From Aegilops tauschii subsp. strangulata (taxonomy: Eukaryota; Streptophyta; Magnoliopsida; Poales; Poaceae), in the NCBI RefSeq assembly GCF_002575655.3, contig NC_053038.3, positions 144,786,885 through 144,850,884 of the forward strand: a DNA stretch of 64,000 bases. The letters are read 5' to 3'. The notes under the pieces were generated by a model that worked only from the letters and a program-made list of their open reading frames with translations, was not told where the DNA came from and did no database searches. How positions within the stretch are numbered: the first letter of the stretch is position 1; the number at the start of each line of letters is the position of its first letter. The translations under genes and the position numbers were made by a program. Shown here piece after piece: positions 24,494 to 34,706 of this stretch.

Positions 24494-24562
24494 TTCTTCA
24501 TAGGCACCGGGCCTTCTTCACAGGCACTGGGCCTTTCTTCACAGGCGCTGGGCCTTGCTTCA
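24494..24562. repeat. Short tandem repeat beside the Gypsy-X1 integrase stop
   Basis: Three to four units of about 21-23 bp of the type TTCACAGGCACTGGGCC, with small changes. It starts just after the last codon of the pol gene on the minus strand. Confidence 0.7.
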
Positions 24563-26182
24563 TGGGTAGAACTTCCGGAGGTGCTGGATGTTCCAGGCGT
24601 TCTGGATGGGTACCCCATCCTGCATCTCCAGGCGCGCAGCGCCAGTCCTGGAGACAGGGACGACCTTGAACGGGCCCTCCCACATAGGTGAGAGCTTGTG
24701 CAGCCCTTCCCTGGAGAGGACCCGCCTCAGGATGAGGTCGCCCGCCTCGAGCGTCCTGGAGCGGATGTTGCGGAAGTGGTATCGCGGCAGCGCCTGCTGG
24801 TACCTTGCCGCCCTCAGTGCAGCTTCGCGGCGACATTCCTCCCCCAGCACGAGGTCCATCCCCCGCGTGGCGTCCTGTTGCGTCTCATCAAACGCCAGGA
24901 CCCGTGCGAAGCGATGCTTGACTTCGTGAGGGAGGACCGCTTCGGCTCCGTAGATGAGGAAGAACGGGGTCTCGCCCGTCGGCTTGGTGGTGGTGGTGCG
25001 AATGGACCACAACATGGATTGGAGCTCGTCGTGCCAGCCCCTACCGCAGGCCTCGAGCTTCTTCTTGAAGGTCCTGGTCTTGAGGCCCCTCAGGACCTCT
25101 GCGTTGGCGCGTTCGGCCTGACTATTGCTCCTGGGCTGCGCCACCGAAGTGTAGCAGATCTGCGTTCCAAGGTTAGCACAATATGTTTTGAAGAGGTTAT
25201 TAGTGAACTGTGAGCCGTTGTCGGTGATGATGCAGTTGGGGACCCCGAAGCGGCTCATGAGACCCTTGATGAACTTGACTGCGGAGCCAGCGGGGATCGT
25301 GCAGACGGCTTCCACCTCCGCCCACTTGGTGAACTTGTCGACGACGACGTAGAGGTAGCGGTAGCCCCCAGGTGCTCGAGGGAACGGGCCCAAGATATCC
25401 AGCCCCCAAACCGCGAATGGCCACATGAGCGGGATGGTCTGGAGGCCCTGAGCTGGCTGGTGGATCTGCTTGGCCTGGAGCTGGCAGGCTTCGCAGGACG
25501 TCACCAGCTCGGCCGCGTCGTTGAGCGCCGTGTGCCAGTAGAATCCGCTGTGGAATACCTTGCCGACGAGGGTCCGTGATGACGAGTGGTGCCCGCAGTC
25601 CCCACCGTGTATGTCAGTTAGCAACTCCTTCACATGGTCTCTGGAAATGCAATGCAGTGAAACATCATTCGGTCGCTTCCTGTATAACTCACCGTCCTGG
25701 ATGCAGTATGCCGTGGCTTGCCGGGCCACGCGCTCTGCGTCCTCCTCCTTCTCCAGCAGTGCCCCTTGCATCAGATATTCCCTGAATTCCTTGGTCCAAC
25801 GTCCCTCCTGGGGCTCGAGCGCCAAGAGTAGGCGTGCTCCCGATGTCGGGCCACAGGCTGGGGCTCCTGTGGCAGGCGGCTGCGGGAGCTCCTCTCGAGG
25901 CTGAGCTGTTCTCGAAAGTGGTGGTGTTGCTGACGGCTTGAAGAGCCGCTCCTCGAAGACGACGGGCTCTTGGGGCTGCTGCTTGGATGCCCTCTTGGCG
26001 ATGTCGTCAGCTTCCTTGTTGGTGCCCCGGGGCACGTGCTGCAACTCCAGGCCCAGGAACTGCTTCTCCATCTTGCGCACCTCCGCGGGGTATGCCTCCA
26101 TGTGCTCGTCCTTCGGCTCGTATATCTTGTTGGAGAAGTTGACGAGGAGTTGTGAGTCGCCCCTTACGGTGAGGCGCTTCAC
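24560..26182 (-). CDS. Gypsy-X1 RNase H end and integrase
   Basis: An open frame of 540 residues. Residues about 1-70 are the end of an RNase H domain (TVRGDSQLLVNF, then HVPRGTNKEADDIAK). Residues about 170-240 are the H2C2 zinc-binding domain (HHSSSRTLVGKVFHSGFYW, then SCEACQ). Residues about 255-420 are the integrase core: aspartate in WGLDILGPFP, second aspartate in IITDNGSQFTN, glutamate in SQAERANAEVL. The C-terminal part (about 470-540) is basic with GDLILRRV. No chromodomain is visible. The frame is intact, but it is separated from RT by a frameshift inside RNase H. In the cell it would insert the cDNA into chromosomes. Confidence 0.88.
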   Translation of the reverse strand: MKRLTVRGDSQLLVNFSNKIYEPKDEHMEAYPAEVRKMEKQFLGLELQHVPRGTNKEADDIAKRASKQQPQEPVVFEERLFKPSATPPLSRTAQPREELPQPPATGAPACGPTSGARLLLALEPQEGRWTKEFREYLMQGALLEKEEDAERVARQATAYCIQDGELYRKRPNDVSLHCISRDHVKELLTDIHGGDCGHHSSSRTLVGKVFHSGFYWHTALNDAAELVTSCEACQLQAKQIHQPAQGLQTIPLMWPFAVWGLDILGPFPRAPGGYRYLYVVVDKFTKWAEVEAVCTIPAGSAVKFIKGLMSRFGVPNCIITDNGSQFTNNLFKTYCANLGTQICYTSVAQPRSNSQAERANAEVLRGLKTRTFKKKLEACGRGWHDELQSMLWSIRTTTTKPTGETPFFLIYGAEAVLPHEVKHRFARVLAFDETQQDATRGMDLVLGEECRREAALRAARYQQALPRYHFRNIRSRTLEAGDLILRRVLSREGLHKLSPMWEGPFKVVPVSRTGAARLEMQDGVPIQNAWNIQHLRKFYP

Positions 26183-26211
26183 CCCCAGAGCTGCCGCGGC
26201 CTTCAGGCCAG

Positions 26212-26760
26212 CTATGAGGCCTTCGTATTCTGCGATGTTGTTGGAGACCTTCTCGCCCTGCTGGAAGCAGAGCTGTACAGCGTAGTAGAGCTTGTCTTGA
26301 GTGGGCGAGACGAGACTGCATTAGCCCCTGCGCCCTGGTGCGCGAAGGGCCCATCGAAATACATGACCCAGCCGTCGGGCGCCTCACTTCCTGGCGAGGT
26401 GGACCGGTCCTCTCCTACTTCCAGCATCGGGGCATCCGTCCATTCTGCCACAAAATCAGCGAGTGCAGCTCCCTTGATGACCCTGGTAGTGCTGAACTCC
26501 AACTGGAATGCCTGCAACTCGATGTTCCACTCAGCGACCCTTCCAGCAGAGTTGGGGCTCCTGAGAACACTCTCCAAAGGGTAGGCTGAGATGACCTTGA
26601 TGGGGTGGCCCTGGAAGTAGTGCCGCAACTTGCGCGAGGCCACCAAGAGCGCGAGAAGGAGCTTTTGGGGCATGAGGTATCGTGCCCTTGCGTCCCACAA
26701 CACCGTGCTGACGAAATACACCGGGTGCTCGACGAGGGCTGGCGCGTCGGTGAGGCTCAT
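26212..26760 (-). pseudogene. Gypsy-X1 RT end and RNase H start, frameshifted
   Basis: Same frame as the RT block. It shows ARYLMPQKLLLALLVASRKLRHYF and the second RNase H region (DGWVMYFDGPFAHQGAGAN). After about position 26325 the frame no longer reads as RNase H, and the true continuation is in the frame of the 26182 ORF. One frameshift therefore divides RNase H. Confidence 0.82.
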
Positions 26761-26841
26761 GTCTTGCGGAAGCTAGGACGTCTCCTGAGGTGGTGGAACT
26801 CCTGCTGCCTGATCGCTTGCGGGAATCTCGGCGACGTCGTC

Positions 26842-28455
26842 CTACCGAGCTTGGTCTTCTATTGATGCCGCTACGGCTCTTGCTGCGCCTTCCCGATCTT
26901 GCGTCATCCCGGTTGGCGGCGTAGCTTGGCGCGGCGCACCCTTGGCTTGGTGTTCCTCCCGAACCGCCACCAGCGCCGCGCTGGTGGAGTACGGGGTGGC
27001 GGCTAGATAGAGTACTAGAGGCTCGAGAGGTCGTGGCGCCACCATCACTGGAGGGCTGGTCAGGTATCTCTTGAGGTCTTGAAAAGCTCGGTCGGCTTCC
27101 GGGGTCCACTCGAATGGGCCCTTCTTCTTCATCAGCTTGAAGAAGGGTAGGGCTCGCTCTCCCAGCTTGGAGATGAAGCGTCCCAACATAGTTACCCGAC
27201 CAGCCAGCTTCTGCATTTCCTTGAGGGTCTGCGGTGGGCTCATGTCCTCAATGGCCTTGATCTTTTCCGGGTTAGCCTTGATCCCTCTATGGGACACGAG
27301 GAACCCTAGCAGCTTGCCAGAAGGGATACCGAACACGCACTTTTCTGGATTAAGTCGCAAGTTCACCTGGCGCAGGCTCGTGAAGGTCTCCTCCAGGTCT
27401 TGGATCAGGGTTCTTGCCTCCCGAGACTTCACCATAATGTCATCGACGTAGGCCTCCGTATTTCTCCCGGGCTGCTGTCCTAAGGCGATGTGCATCAACC
27501 GCTAAAAGGTCGCGCCCGCGTTGCGCAGTCCAAAGGGCATGCAGGTGTAGCAGTACACCCCACACAGGGTTAGGAAGGCTGTCTTCTCTACATCTTCTAC
27601 CGCCATCTTGATCTGGTGATACCCTGAGAACGCATCCAGGAAGCACAGCAGATCGCACTCGGCGGTAGAGTCAACGATCTGGTCGATGCGTGGGAGCAGG
27701 AACGGATCTTGGGGGCAGGCCTTGTTGAGGTTGGTGAAGTCGACGCACATTCGCTCCTTCCCGCCTTTCTTCGGCACTACAACGGGGTTCGCTAGCCATT
27801 CGGGGTACCGAACCTCGCGAATGGTGCCCGCCGCCTCGAACTTGCAGGTTTCTTGGACGATGAAGGCCTGCTTCTCCGTGGACCGCCGTCTCACCCGCTG
27901 CTTCACCGGGCGCACATTGGGGCACACCCTCAAGTGATGTTGAATCACTTCTCTCGGGATCCCCACCAGCTGCTTGGGCTCCCACACGGATATCTCCTTG
28001 TTTGCGCGCAAGAACTTCACCAACGCTTCCTCTTGGCCTGGGTCGAGGTCGGCACCTATGGTGAAGGTGGCTCCCGAGGATCCGTCTTCATCGGCCGACA
28101 CCTGCTTGGTTTCCGCCTTGTCTTGGGTGAACAGTTGCTTCTTCTTGGTTGGTGCCGCTCCCTTGGGCTCGGAGGTGCATGCGTCGGCGGGCTGCGCCGC
28201 CACGGCGGTCTTGAAGGTAAGCTTGAGCGCTGCCAGGGCCTCCTTGGTGTCCCCCTTGATGGTGAGGACGCCCTTGCTTCCAGGCATCTTCATGAGGTTG
28301 TAGGCCGGATGGGTTGCTGCCGTGAACTGGGCCAGTGCTGGGTACCTAAGGATGGCGTTGTACGGAAGGCTGATGCGGGCGATGTCGAAGTCGACCAGTT
28401 TGGTGCGGTAGTTGTCGCGCGTGCCGAAGGTGACGGGGAGGCGGATCTGCCCCAA
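26842..28455 (-). pseudogene. Gypsy-X1 protease end and reverse transcriptase
   Basis: The frame is continuous apart from one in-frame TAG at 27502-27504. It contains the end of protease, a linker, and RT motifs: PEWLANPVVVPKKGGKERMC, DFTNLNKACPQDPF, FLDAFSGYHQI, MPFGLRNAGATF, and AYVDDIMVKS as catalytic YVDD box (about 27440). The stop lies two codons before the run RLMHIALG, where a CAG codon is expected, so a single C-to-T change could explain it. The YVDD box and other motifs are intact. Confidence 0.87.
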
Positions 28456-28479
28456 GGAGTGGGCGGTGCCACCGCCAAC

Positions 28480-29160
28480 TCATAAGAAAAGCTTCCTGAG
28501 GCTGAGCCGCTCGAGCGACACATGAAGAAGGCTGAAGGTCTCCATGGAGAGCACGTTGAGGCCGGCGCCGCCGTCGATGAGGGTCTTGGTGACGGTCACG
28601 TTGCAGATGGTGGGCGTGCAGAGCATCGGGAGCATACCCGAGCCGGCGGTGGTGACGGGGTGGTCTTCTGAGTCGAAGGTGAGGTTGGCTTTGGGCGCAG
28701 CCCAGCCCAGCGGAGCCCCTGAGCGCTTGGAGGCAGCGCCGATCTGGCGAAGGAATGGCTTGACATGGCTATCTGAAGGCGGCGCTTCAGAGCTGCCTAG
28801 CAGGGCTGCGACCGCGTGGTGCACTGGTGCCGCGTAGCGTGCAGTGAAGAGGTCGCGCAACACCTCCCAAGATGCCACCGTGGATCCAGGAAGGTTGAGC
28901 AGCCAGGCGCGTGGTGCGCCGGTGAGGGCCATGGGAAAGCAGTTGGCCATGACCTTGTCATCGCCCCCAGCCTTGAGGACGGCCTCCTCGTATGCCAGCA
29001 GGAAAGCTGTCGAGTCCGCCACGCCGTCGTAGCGCGGCGGCATCTCTGGCTTGAACTTGGGTGGCCACTGCACCCGCCGTAAGGCGGGGGCCAGGGCTCG
29101 AAGCCCCCTGGCCCCGTCGTCAGCACCGGCCATCGGAGCCGGTAGCGAGGCGCCTGCCAT
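28480..29160 (-). CDS. Gypsy-X1 gag and protease N-terminal part
   Basis: The ORF starts at the ATG at 29160, about 80 bp inside the 5' LTR. Residues about 35-120 are gag (PRYDGVADSTAFLLAYEEAV, GAPRAWLLNLPGSTVASWE, LRDLFTARYAAPVHHAV). Protease follows very soon, with LIDGGAGLNVLS at about residue 193-204. No CCHC zinc knuckle is present between them, so the nucleocapsid part appears to be deleted. The frame stops at 28480 but is in phase with the next block. Confidence 0.85.
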   Translation of the reverse strand: MAGASLPAPMAGADDGARGLRALAPALRRVQWPPKFKPEMPPRYDGVADSTAFLLAYEEAVLKAGGDDKVMANCFPMALTGAPRAWLLNLPGSTVASWEVLRDLFTARYAAPVHHAVAALLGSSEAPPSDSHVKPFLRQIGAASKRSGAPLGWAAPKANLTFDSEDHPVTTAGSGMLPMLCTPTICNVTVTKTLIDGGAGLNVLSMETFSLLHVSLERLSLRKLFL

Positions 29161-29218
29161 GAGGGCGGAGCGTGGTGGCGGCGGAGCGTAGATTGGTGAA
29201 GGGAAGGCTACGGCGCAC

Positions 29219-29237
29219 CCCTACCTGGCGCGCCAAA
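29219..29237 (-). other. Gypsy-X1 primer-binding site
   Basis: On the minus strand, TTTGGCGCGCCAGGTAGG directly follows the 5' LTR end CCGACA. This is the PBS position. I do not assign the tRNA with confidence. Confidence 0.65.
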
Positions 29238-30115
29238 TGTCGGATCACGAGTTCCGGCAAAACCCTTAAGGTTCGAACTCTGGGGTGCGCGCGAAGTTCT
29301 TCCCCCTACCGATCCACGCCCTAGCTTGCTAAGATCTCGGAGAGGAACTCAACGAACTCACAACACAAGGGACACAAGATTTATACTGGTTCGGGCCACC
29401 GTCGTGGTGTAATACCCTACTCCAGTGTGGTGGTGGTGGATTGCCTCTTGGGCGGATGATGAATAGTACAAGGGGAAGAACAACCTCCTGAGGTTGAGGT
29501 GTTCTTGTGCTTGGTGTGTGGCTAAGGATCAGATGAGATGCCTCTGAATGAGTTATCTCCTATGGTGGTGGCTAGTTCTACTTATATAGGCCCTGGTCCT
29601 CTTCCCAAATATTGAGTGGGAAGGGAGCAAACAATGGCCAATTTGAAAGGGGACAGCTAGTACAGCTTATCCTGACAAAAGTGGTCTTTGCCTGCAAAAG
29701 GCTATGGTGGTGACGCCGCCTTGGGCTCCATGGTGACCTCCACCTTGCCATCCTGCTGGTCTTGGTCTCGTTGCACTGATATGGAAACCTTTGCTTGATG
29801 CCTCGGTACTCCGCGCCTGCGCTTGCCTCCTTAGCACCAAAGAGGAAACAAGGACGTGCGTGCGCTGGCGCCCGCCTGATCTTGATCGTCATGGCTCATG
29901 TCACGAGAACCTCGCGAGGTTTGCCTTGCCTTGATATCTCCGCCCCTCACGAGCCAACCTGGTGAGGACACTCCTGAGGAGGTCTTGTGTCGCCCGCCTC
30001 GCGAGGGTCTGGAATGCCTTGTTGATGAAGATGGGCCGTACAGGCCTGCTAGCACAGCCACACCATGGGCCGCAGCCTGGCAAGTCCGGGGACCCCCATT
30101 CCTAGAACGTCGACA
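29238..30115 (-). repeat. Gypsy-X1 5' LTR (878 bp)
   Basis: Starts TGTCGGATCACGAG on the plus strand and ends AACGTCGACA. TATATAAG on the minus strand at 29581-29588 is the likely core promoter. Confidence 0.88.
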
Positions 30116-30116
30116 G

Positions 30117-32573
30117 GTGCCCTGGGCCTCAACCCGGGCTTCTTCCCCGCTTTGGCGAGCCTTGGCGAGTTCGGTCTCTTGAGCCGAAACATCGCACTCC
30201 AAGGCCTCACACTTCTTCACGGCGTCCTGGAGCTCTTGCTGGACCTCGTTAAGCCAGGCCTTGACCTTCTTACGGGTGGCTTGCTCCTTTGCAGCTTTCT
30301 CCTCGGCTTCGGCCAGGGCCTTTTTAAGGGCCTCGACCTGACACTATGGTCAATACACATCATTTATTCTTTCCGAATATATAGCGAGTCATTACATACC
30401 TTGCTGGTCTTCTAGCCACTTCCTCGCCTGGCTGAGCTCCGCCTCGGCCCATTCCAGTCTTTGCTTTAGTCCGGAGACTTCGGCAGTGTGTGAGGTCGCA
30501 GCCAACAACGACGCCTGCCCATTCATATAAGACACATTTAGTTAGTTTCCTGCAAAATGAATTGATCCTCTGTCCGGCCTTGCTTTCCGAACACCGGACA
30601 GTGTCTCAGGGGCTACTGTCTATATTGGGATTTTCTCTTTTGCGTTGCTTACCTCAATACCTGTCAGCAGGCCGCTGCAGGCTTCGGTCAGTCCGCTCTT
30701 GACGGACTGAATCCTCAATCACCGTACCCATAAGGATACGGTGTTCCTCCACAATGGAAGCGCCTCGTAGCGCTTCCAGAAGATTGTCCAGTGCCCCTGG
30801 TTGGACAGAGGTCACCCGTGGGATAGGCACACCTCCTTCTTTCAAAGGAGGCTGCATGCCGGACTCCGGAGCCGTATAGGCCTCTGAAACCGTATCCGGA
30901 TGGGGGCCAAACTGAACATGGCCCCCATCGCCAGTCTCCATGGGGATCTGCTCCCCCATGTGTCCGGCGGTCGAGGTTTCTCCCTGTGGCGCCACCCTGA
31001 CGGCCTCCTGAGACTCCCCCTGGCCTGGGAAGATCCTTCGTGACAGCACCTCGGCGTCGCCCTTGGCCGAGGGAGAGTGAGCTGCCGGTGGTGACTCGCT
31101 GGCCATCACCTTTGAATCCAACGAGCCTCTTGATGAGGATCGCTGGGAGCTGTCGTGGGCCGGACAACAATAACATGATTAACCATATTAATACCATAAA
31201 GAGGGGAAGCCGGATACAGGGACGCATCTGGGCTTTTTTAGTACTTACGAGGCGGCCAGGGGCTTGCTTCGGGGGGGGGGGGGGGTCGCTCTGGGCTGCT
31301 GTAAACGTCCCACGTAGAGTTATCCGCGAGGGGGCCCTTCCCCCTCTTGGGCACCTCCGCCTCCAGATTTGCGGAGGCCGCCCTCTTCTTCCTCCCCCAT
31401 CAGGGGGAGAGTTGCTTTCCTCCTCCTCATCGTCATCTTCGGCTGCAGAGGAGTGATTCTTGTCTTCAGACAGCACGTCCGAAGCGCCCTTACGGCGGGG
31501 CCCACCTCGGCCCCCCTTGGCCTTCTTCTCCGGCGGCTGATAGGGCGCCGGGACCAGCATCTTCGCCAAGAGCGGGATGACTGGCTCTTTGGGCAGCGGA
31601 GCCGAACATTGAATTCGCTCCGCTTTCTCTGTTCATACCTGAAAGGATAAATTAGTAAAGTTTAGTTACCCTCCTTGGACAAGCAAGTAGAGGGTACGCC
31701 TTGAGATGTGAAGGACTTGCCGCATTGGCGGGATGGGCAAGATCGTGCCCACGGTCCGAGTCTATGGCCGGCAGCTTCTCGTCGCCCTTGAAGAGCAGCT
31801 TTCAGGCATCTTTGTGAGTGGTTCCGAAGAGCCTCTCCAAGGTCTGGTGCTTCTCCGGATCGAATTCCCATAAAGGGGAGGTTCGGCTTTGGCAGGGGGA
31901 TACAGCGAACTAGCATCATCTGGATCACGTCGACGAGCTTGATGTTTCTGTCCACCATGCTTTGGATGCGCGTTTGCAGCGCCATCAGCTCATCCGACGA
32001 AGACCAATTTGGGCCCTTCTCCATCCAGGAGGTCAGCCGGATTGGATCTCCGGACGTGAATTCGGAAGCCGCGGCCCAGGTGGCGTCGTGGGGCTCTGTG
32101 ATATAGAACCACAACTTCTGCCACTCCTTGACAGTCTCCACAAACGTGCCTTTGGGCATCTTGCTCACCATGGCTCCTCCGCAATCCGCGTGTTGGCCAT
32201 CCACCACCTTCGGCTTCACGTTGAAGACCTTGAGCCACAGTCCGAAGTGGGGCTGGATGCAGAGGAAAGCCTCACACAAGACAATGAATGCCGAGATGTT
32301 GAGGAAAGAGTTCGGGGCTAGATCATGGAAATCTAGCCCATAGTAGAACATAATTCCGCGGACGAAAGGGTGGAGTGGGAACCCTAACCCGCGGACAAAA
32401 TGAGGGAGGAACACCACCCTCTCACTGGGCTTCGGTGTAGGGACGACTTGCCGCTTGGCCGGAAGCCGGCGGGCGATCTCTTTCGCCAGATACCCGGCCT
32501 CCCGAAGCTCGGCGATGTCCTTCTCCTTAACGGAGGAGGCGATCCACTTGCCTTGCCCTCCAGATCCGGACAT
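30117..32573 (-). pseudogene. Fatima antisense gene, N-terminal and central parts
   Basis: The start codon is at 32573 on the minus strand, with a TATA-like TATAAG at 32685-32690 about 110 bp upstream. Residues about 1-230 (32573-31880) fit the putative gypsy-type transposon family: FVRGLGFPLHPFVRGIMFYYG, then NSFLNISAFIVLCEAFL and WQKLWFYITEP. A frameshift or exon end follows near 31870. Further blocks are an acidic, Lys-rich segment (31569-31400), a Pro/Glu-rich block (31121-30654), and a coiled-coil block (about 30480-30117: VKKCEALECDVSAQETELAK) interrupted by a likely intron near 30345-30400. The gene then runs into the Gypsy-X1 insertion. It is probably a multi-exon gene, opposite to gag; function is unknown. 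Confidence 0.7.
31271..31285. repeat. G15 homopolymer
   Basis: Fifteen uninterrupted G residues in an intron-like part of the Fatima antisense gene. Length may be subject to sequencing or assembly error. Confidence 0.9.
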
Positions 32574-33120
32574 GGTTGAGTGCTTGCTCGAGGTGGAAGA
32601 GATGAGAACTTGGGCGCTGGAGCTCGAGAATGGAAGGGAAGAGGAAGAAAGAAGGCATGGGTGAAGAAAGGGAATCCTTATCCCCTTATAAAAGCAGTGA
32701 ATGTCGAACGCCTCCCCACTTGCCTCAAAACTCGCCTATTCCCAAGGGTTGTGCAAATGGCAAGGTTGGATTACCCATGCCTGTATTGATGAGAATCGCG
32801 CAATAAGGGGACACGATCTCTGCTTTGACAAGACATGCCAATGGAAACCACATCTCGAAACGTGGAACGACAGACGAAAACGGTTCGAAATAATGACCGG
32901 GCAGACGTGATGTCATCTTGCGAAAATTTGTCTGCGGATGGGACTCATGAAATATTATACTCTCTATGACTGTGTGCGTGGTACTTGTGTTGCAGATCCG
33001 GACACGTTCGTTGCGTCCGAAGACTATCTTGGAGTATTCGGAAAGGGGAACCCGCCTTGCAATGCCGAAGACAATCTGCGTGCCGGACACCTCGTCCTTG
33101 AAGCCTGGTTCAGGGGCTAC
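32574..33120. other. Fatima interior between antisense gene start and 3' LTR
   Basis: No supported ORF. It likely holds the promoter of the antisense gene and, at its right end, the plus-strand PPT (caggggctac, 33111-33120) that adjoins the 3' LTR. Confidence 0.6.
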
Positions 33121-34706
33121 TTAGGGAGTCCTGGACTAAGGGGTCCTCGGGTGTCCGGCCTGTCGGACATGGGCCGGACTAATGGGCCGTGAAGATGCAA
33201 GACCGAAGATTCTCTCCCGTGTCCGGATGGGACTCTCCTTGGCGTGGAAGGCAAGCTTGGCGACCAAATATGAATATTCCTTTCTCTGTAACCGACTTTG
33301 TACAACCCTAGTCCCCTCCGGTGTCTATATGAACCAGAGGGCTTAGTCCGGAAACGGATACAGTCATACATGCTAGACTTCTAGGGTTTTAGCCATTACG
33401 ATCTCGTGGTAGATCAACTCTTGTAATACTCATACTAGCACATATGCCCTTGCGTTGCAACGGGAGATAAAATAGTATGCATTTTAAGTCAGTGAGAATT
33501 AGATGTGCAAGCAAAACACTGTGTGCACACGGAAAAGGAACATTTAGTTTCTTGGTCCCCCCCCTTATGAAGGGATCGATCCGCTATTTCATTCATTGAT
33601 CAAGGGCATTTAAGAGTAAGGCCTATAAGTTATTCAATCTACTCTTCCTTTTAGTCCTTTCAATCGATGGGATTTTAAGGTATGAAGTTTCTGCATATTC
33701 TTGAAAACATAAACAATTTTTTAAATCCTGAACAGTTTTTTGAAAATTATGTACACTTTAGAAAAAATGCGAACAAAATATGAAAGAGAACATCTTTTCA
33801 AATTCACAAACTTTTTCAGAAAACAAGAACTTTTTTATAAAACCATGAACATTATTTGAATTTGTGAACATATTAATAAAACAGGAATATGGTTGAAAAT
33901 TCCTAAGATTTTTAGAAAATGTGTATCTTTTACACACAAATTGTTTTGAATTTTGAAAATTTCACTAAAGCATGAATATTTTTCAAATTTAGAGCATTTT
34001 TGAACTAACATTTTCTTTTTACCAATCTTGGACAATTTAGAAAAACTATAAATTTTTTTAATTTTTGCAACTTCCGAATATTTTTCAAAGTAGCAACAAT
34101 TTTTTTTAATTCTGAATATTTTCCAAAAAAAATTATTCTGAACATTTTTTGAGAATTTCTAATTTAAGAAATAAATTATTAATAAAGCTTGAAAGGGAAA
34201 AAAGAGATAGGGAAAGGACAATAAAAATAGAAGTAGCACACATAATAAAGAAAATGGACCAGCCCATTACTGGTTGTCCTGTGCGAAACTACGTCTATTT
34301 GTCGCCGTGTGCAGAAAATAGCATTTTCTCAGGTGCTCGTGGGCAGAATAATATTTGGGCTGGCTTTGCCGGGCCACAACGCGCAACCCACGTACGAAAA
34401 TTCCTTTTCTAGCAGACAAACACACAAGAGTTTAGTACCACCTCGGGTAATTCTCAAAAAAAGTACCACCTCGGGTAGAAAACCTTTATTTTCGGCGGTG
34501 AACGGATGAAAAATTTGACGAAACACACCTTGCTTTATTAGTAGGTATAGATTCATCAAGATCAATCAAGCAGGAAGTAGGGTATTACCTCCGTACTGAG
34601 GGCCCGAACCTGGGTAAACATTGTGTCCCCCATCTCCTGTTACCATCTACCTTAGACGCACAGTTCGGGACCCCCTACCCGAGATCCGCCGGTTTTGACA
34701 CCGACA
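33121..34706 (+). repeat. Fatima 3' LTR, split by a Helitron
   Basis: The LTR parts are 33121-33434 (314 bp) and 34552-34706 (155 bp), together 469 bp, exactly the length of the 5' LTR. Its second base is T where the 5' copy has G, so the terminal TG is mutated. Confidence 0.9.
33435..34551 (-). mobile_element. Non-autonomous Helitron (1117 bp)
   Basis: Comparison with the intact 5' LTR gives exact ends: the LTR sequence ...catattcatc... is opened between A and T with no target duplication. Read on the minus strand the insert starts TCTATACCTACTAATAAAGC and ends GCATATGTGCTAG, that is, 5' TC and 3' CTAG (CTRR), with the palindrome CGTTGCAACG (33453-33462) about 18 bp before the 3' end. These are the hallmarks of Helitrons. 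The interior is AT-rich with no Rep or helicase gene and no captured gene that I recognise; the 16-bp sequence agtaccacctcgggta occurs twice (about 34434 and 34464). Confidence 0.88.

Larger units (their letters stand above)
14351..30115 (-). mobile_element. Gypsy-X1 retrotransposon (minus strand), containing a Sabrina element
   Basis: LTRs at 14351-15247 and 29238-30115 are closely similar over about 880 bp. Flanks are ggcgc (14346-14350) and ggtgc (30116-30120), a target duplication with one change. Gag and pol run on the minus strand, so the right LTR is the 5' LTR. PPT-like GGGCCCGGGGGCTAC on the minus strand directly adjoins the left LTR, and a PBS-like sequence adjoins the right LTR. 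The layout with an antisense accessory ORF near the 3' LTR suits the Tat branch of Ty3/Gypsy. I could not assign a family name. Confidence 0.88.
8675..34706 (+). mobile_element. Fatima-type Gypsy retrotransposon with nested inserts
   Basis: Two LTRs of 469 bp each (the second after removing a Helitron) are flanked by the perfect 5-bp duplication gtatg at 8670-8674 and 34707-34711. The LTR end, ccggttttgacaccgaca, is that of the Fatima family of Triticeae as I recall it. Without the inserts the element is about 9 kb. It encodes gag and protease on the plus strand and an antisense gene on the minus strand; no reverse transcriptase, RNase H or integrase of its own is present, so this copy is non-autonomous. 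It interrupts the Copia-2 integrase. Confidence 0.9.
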
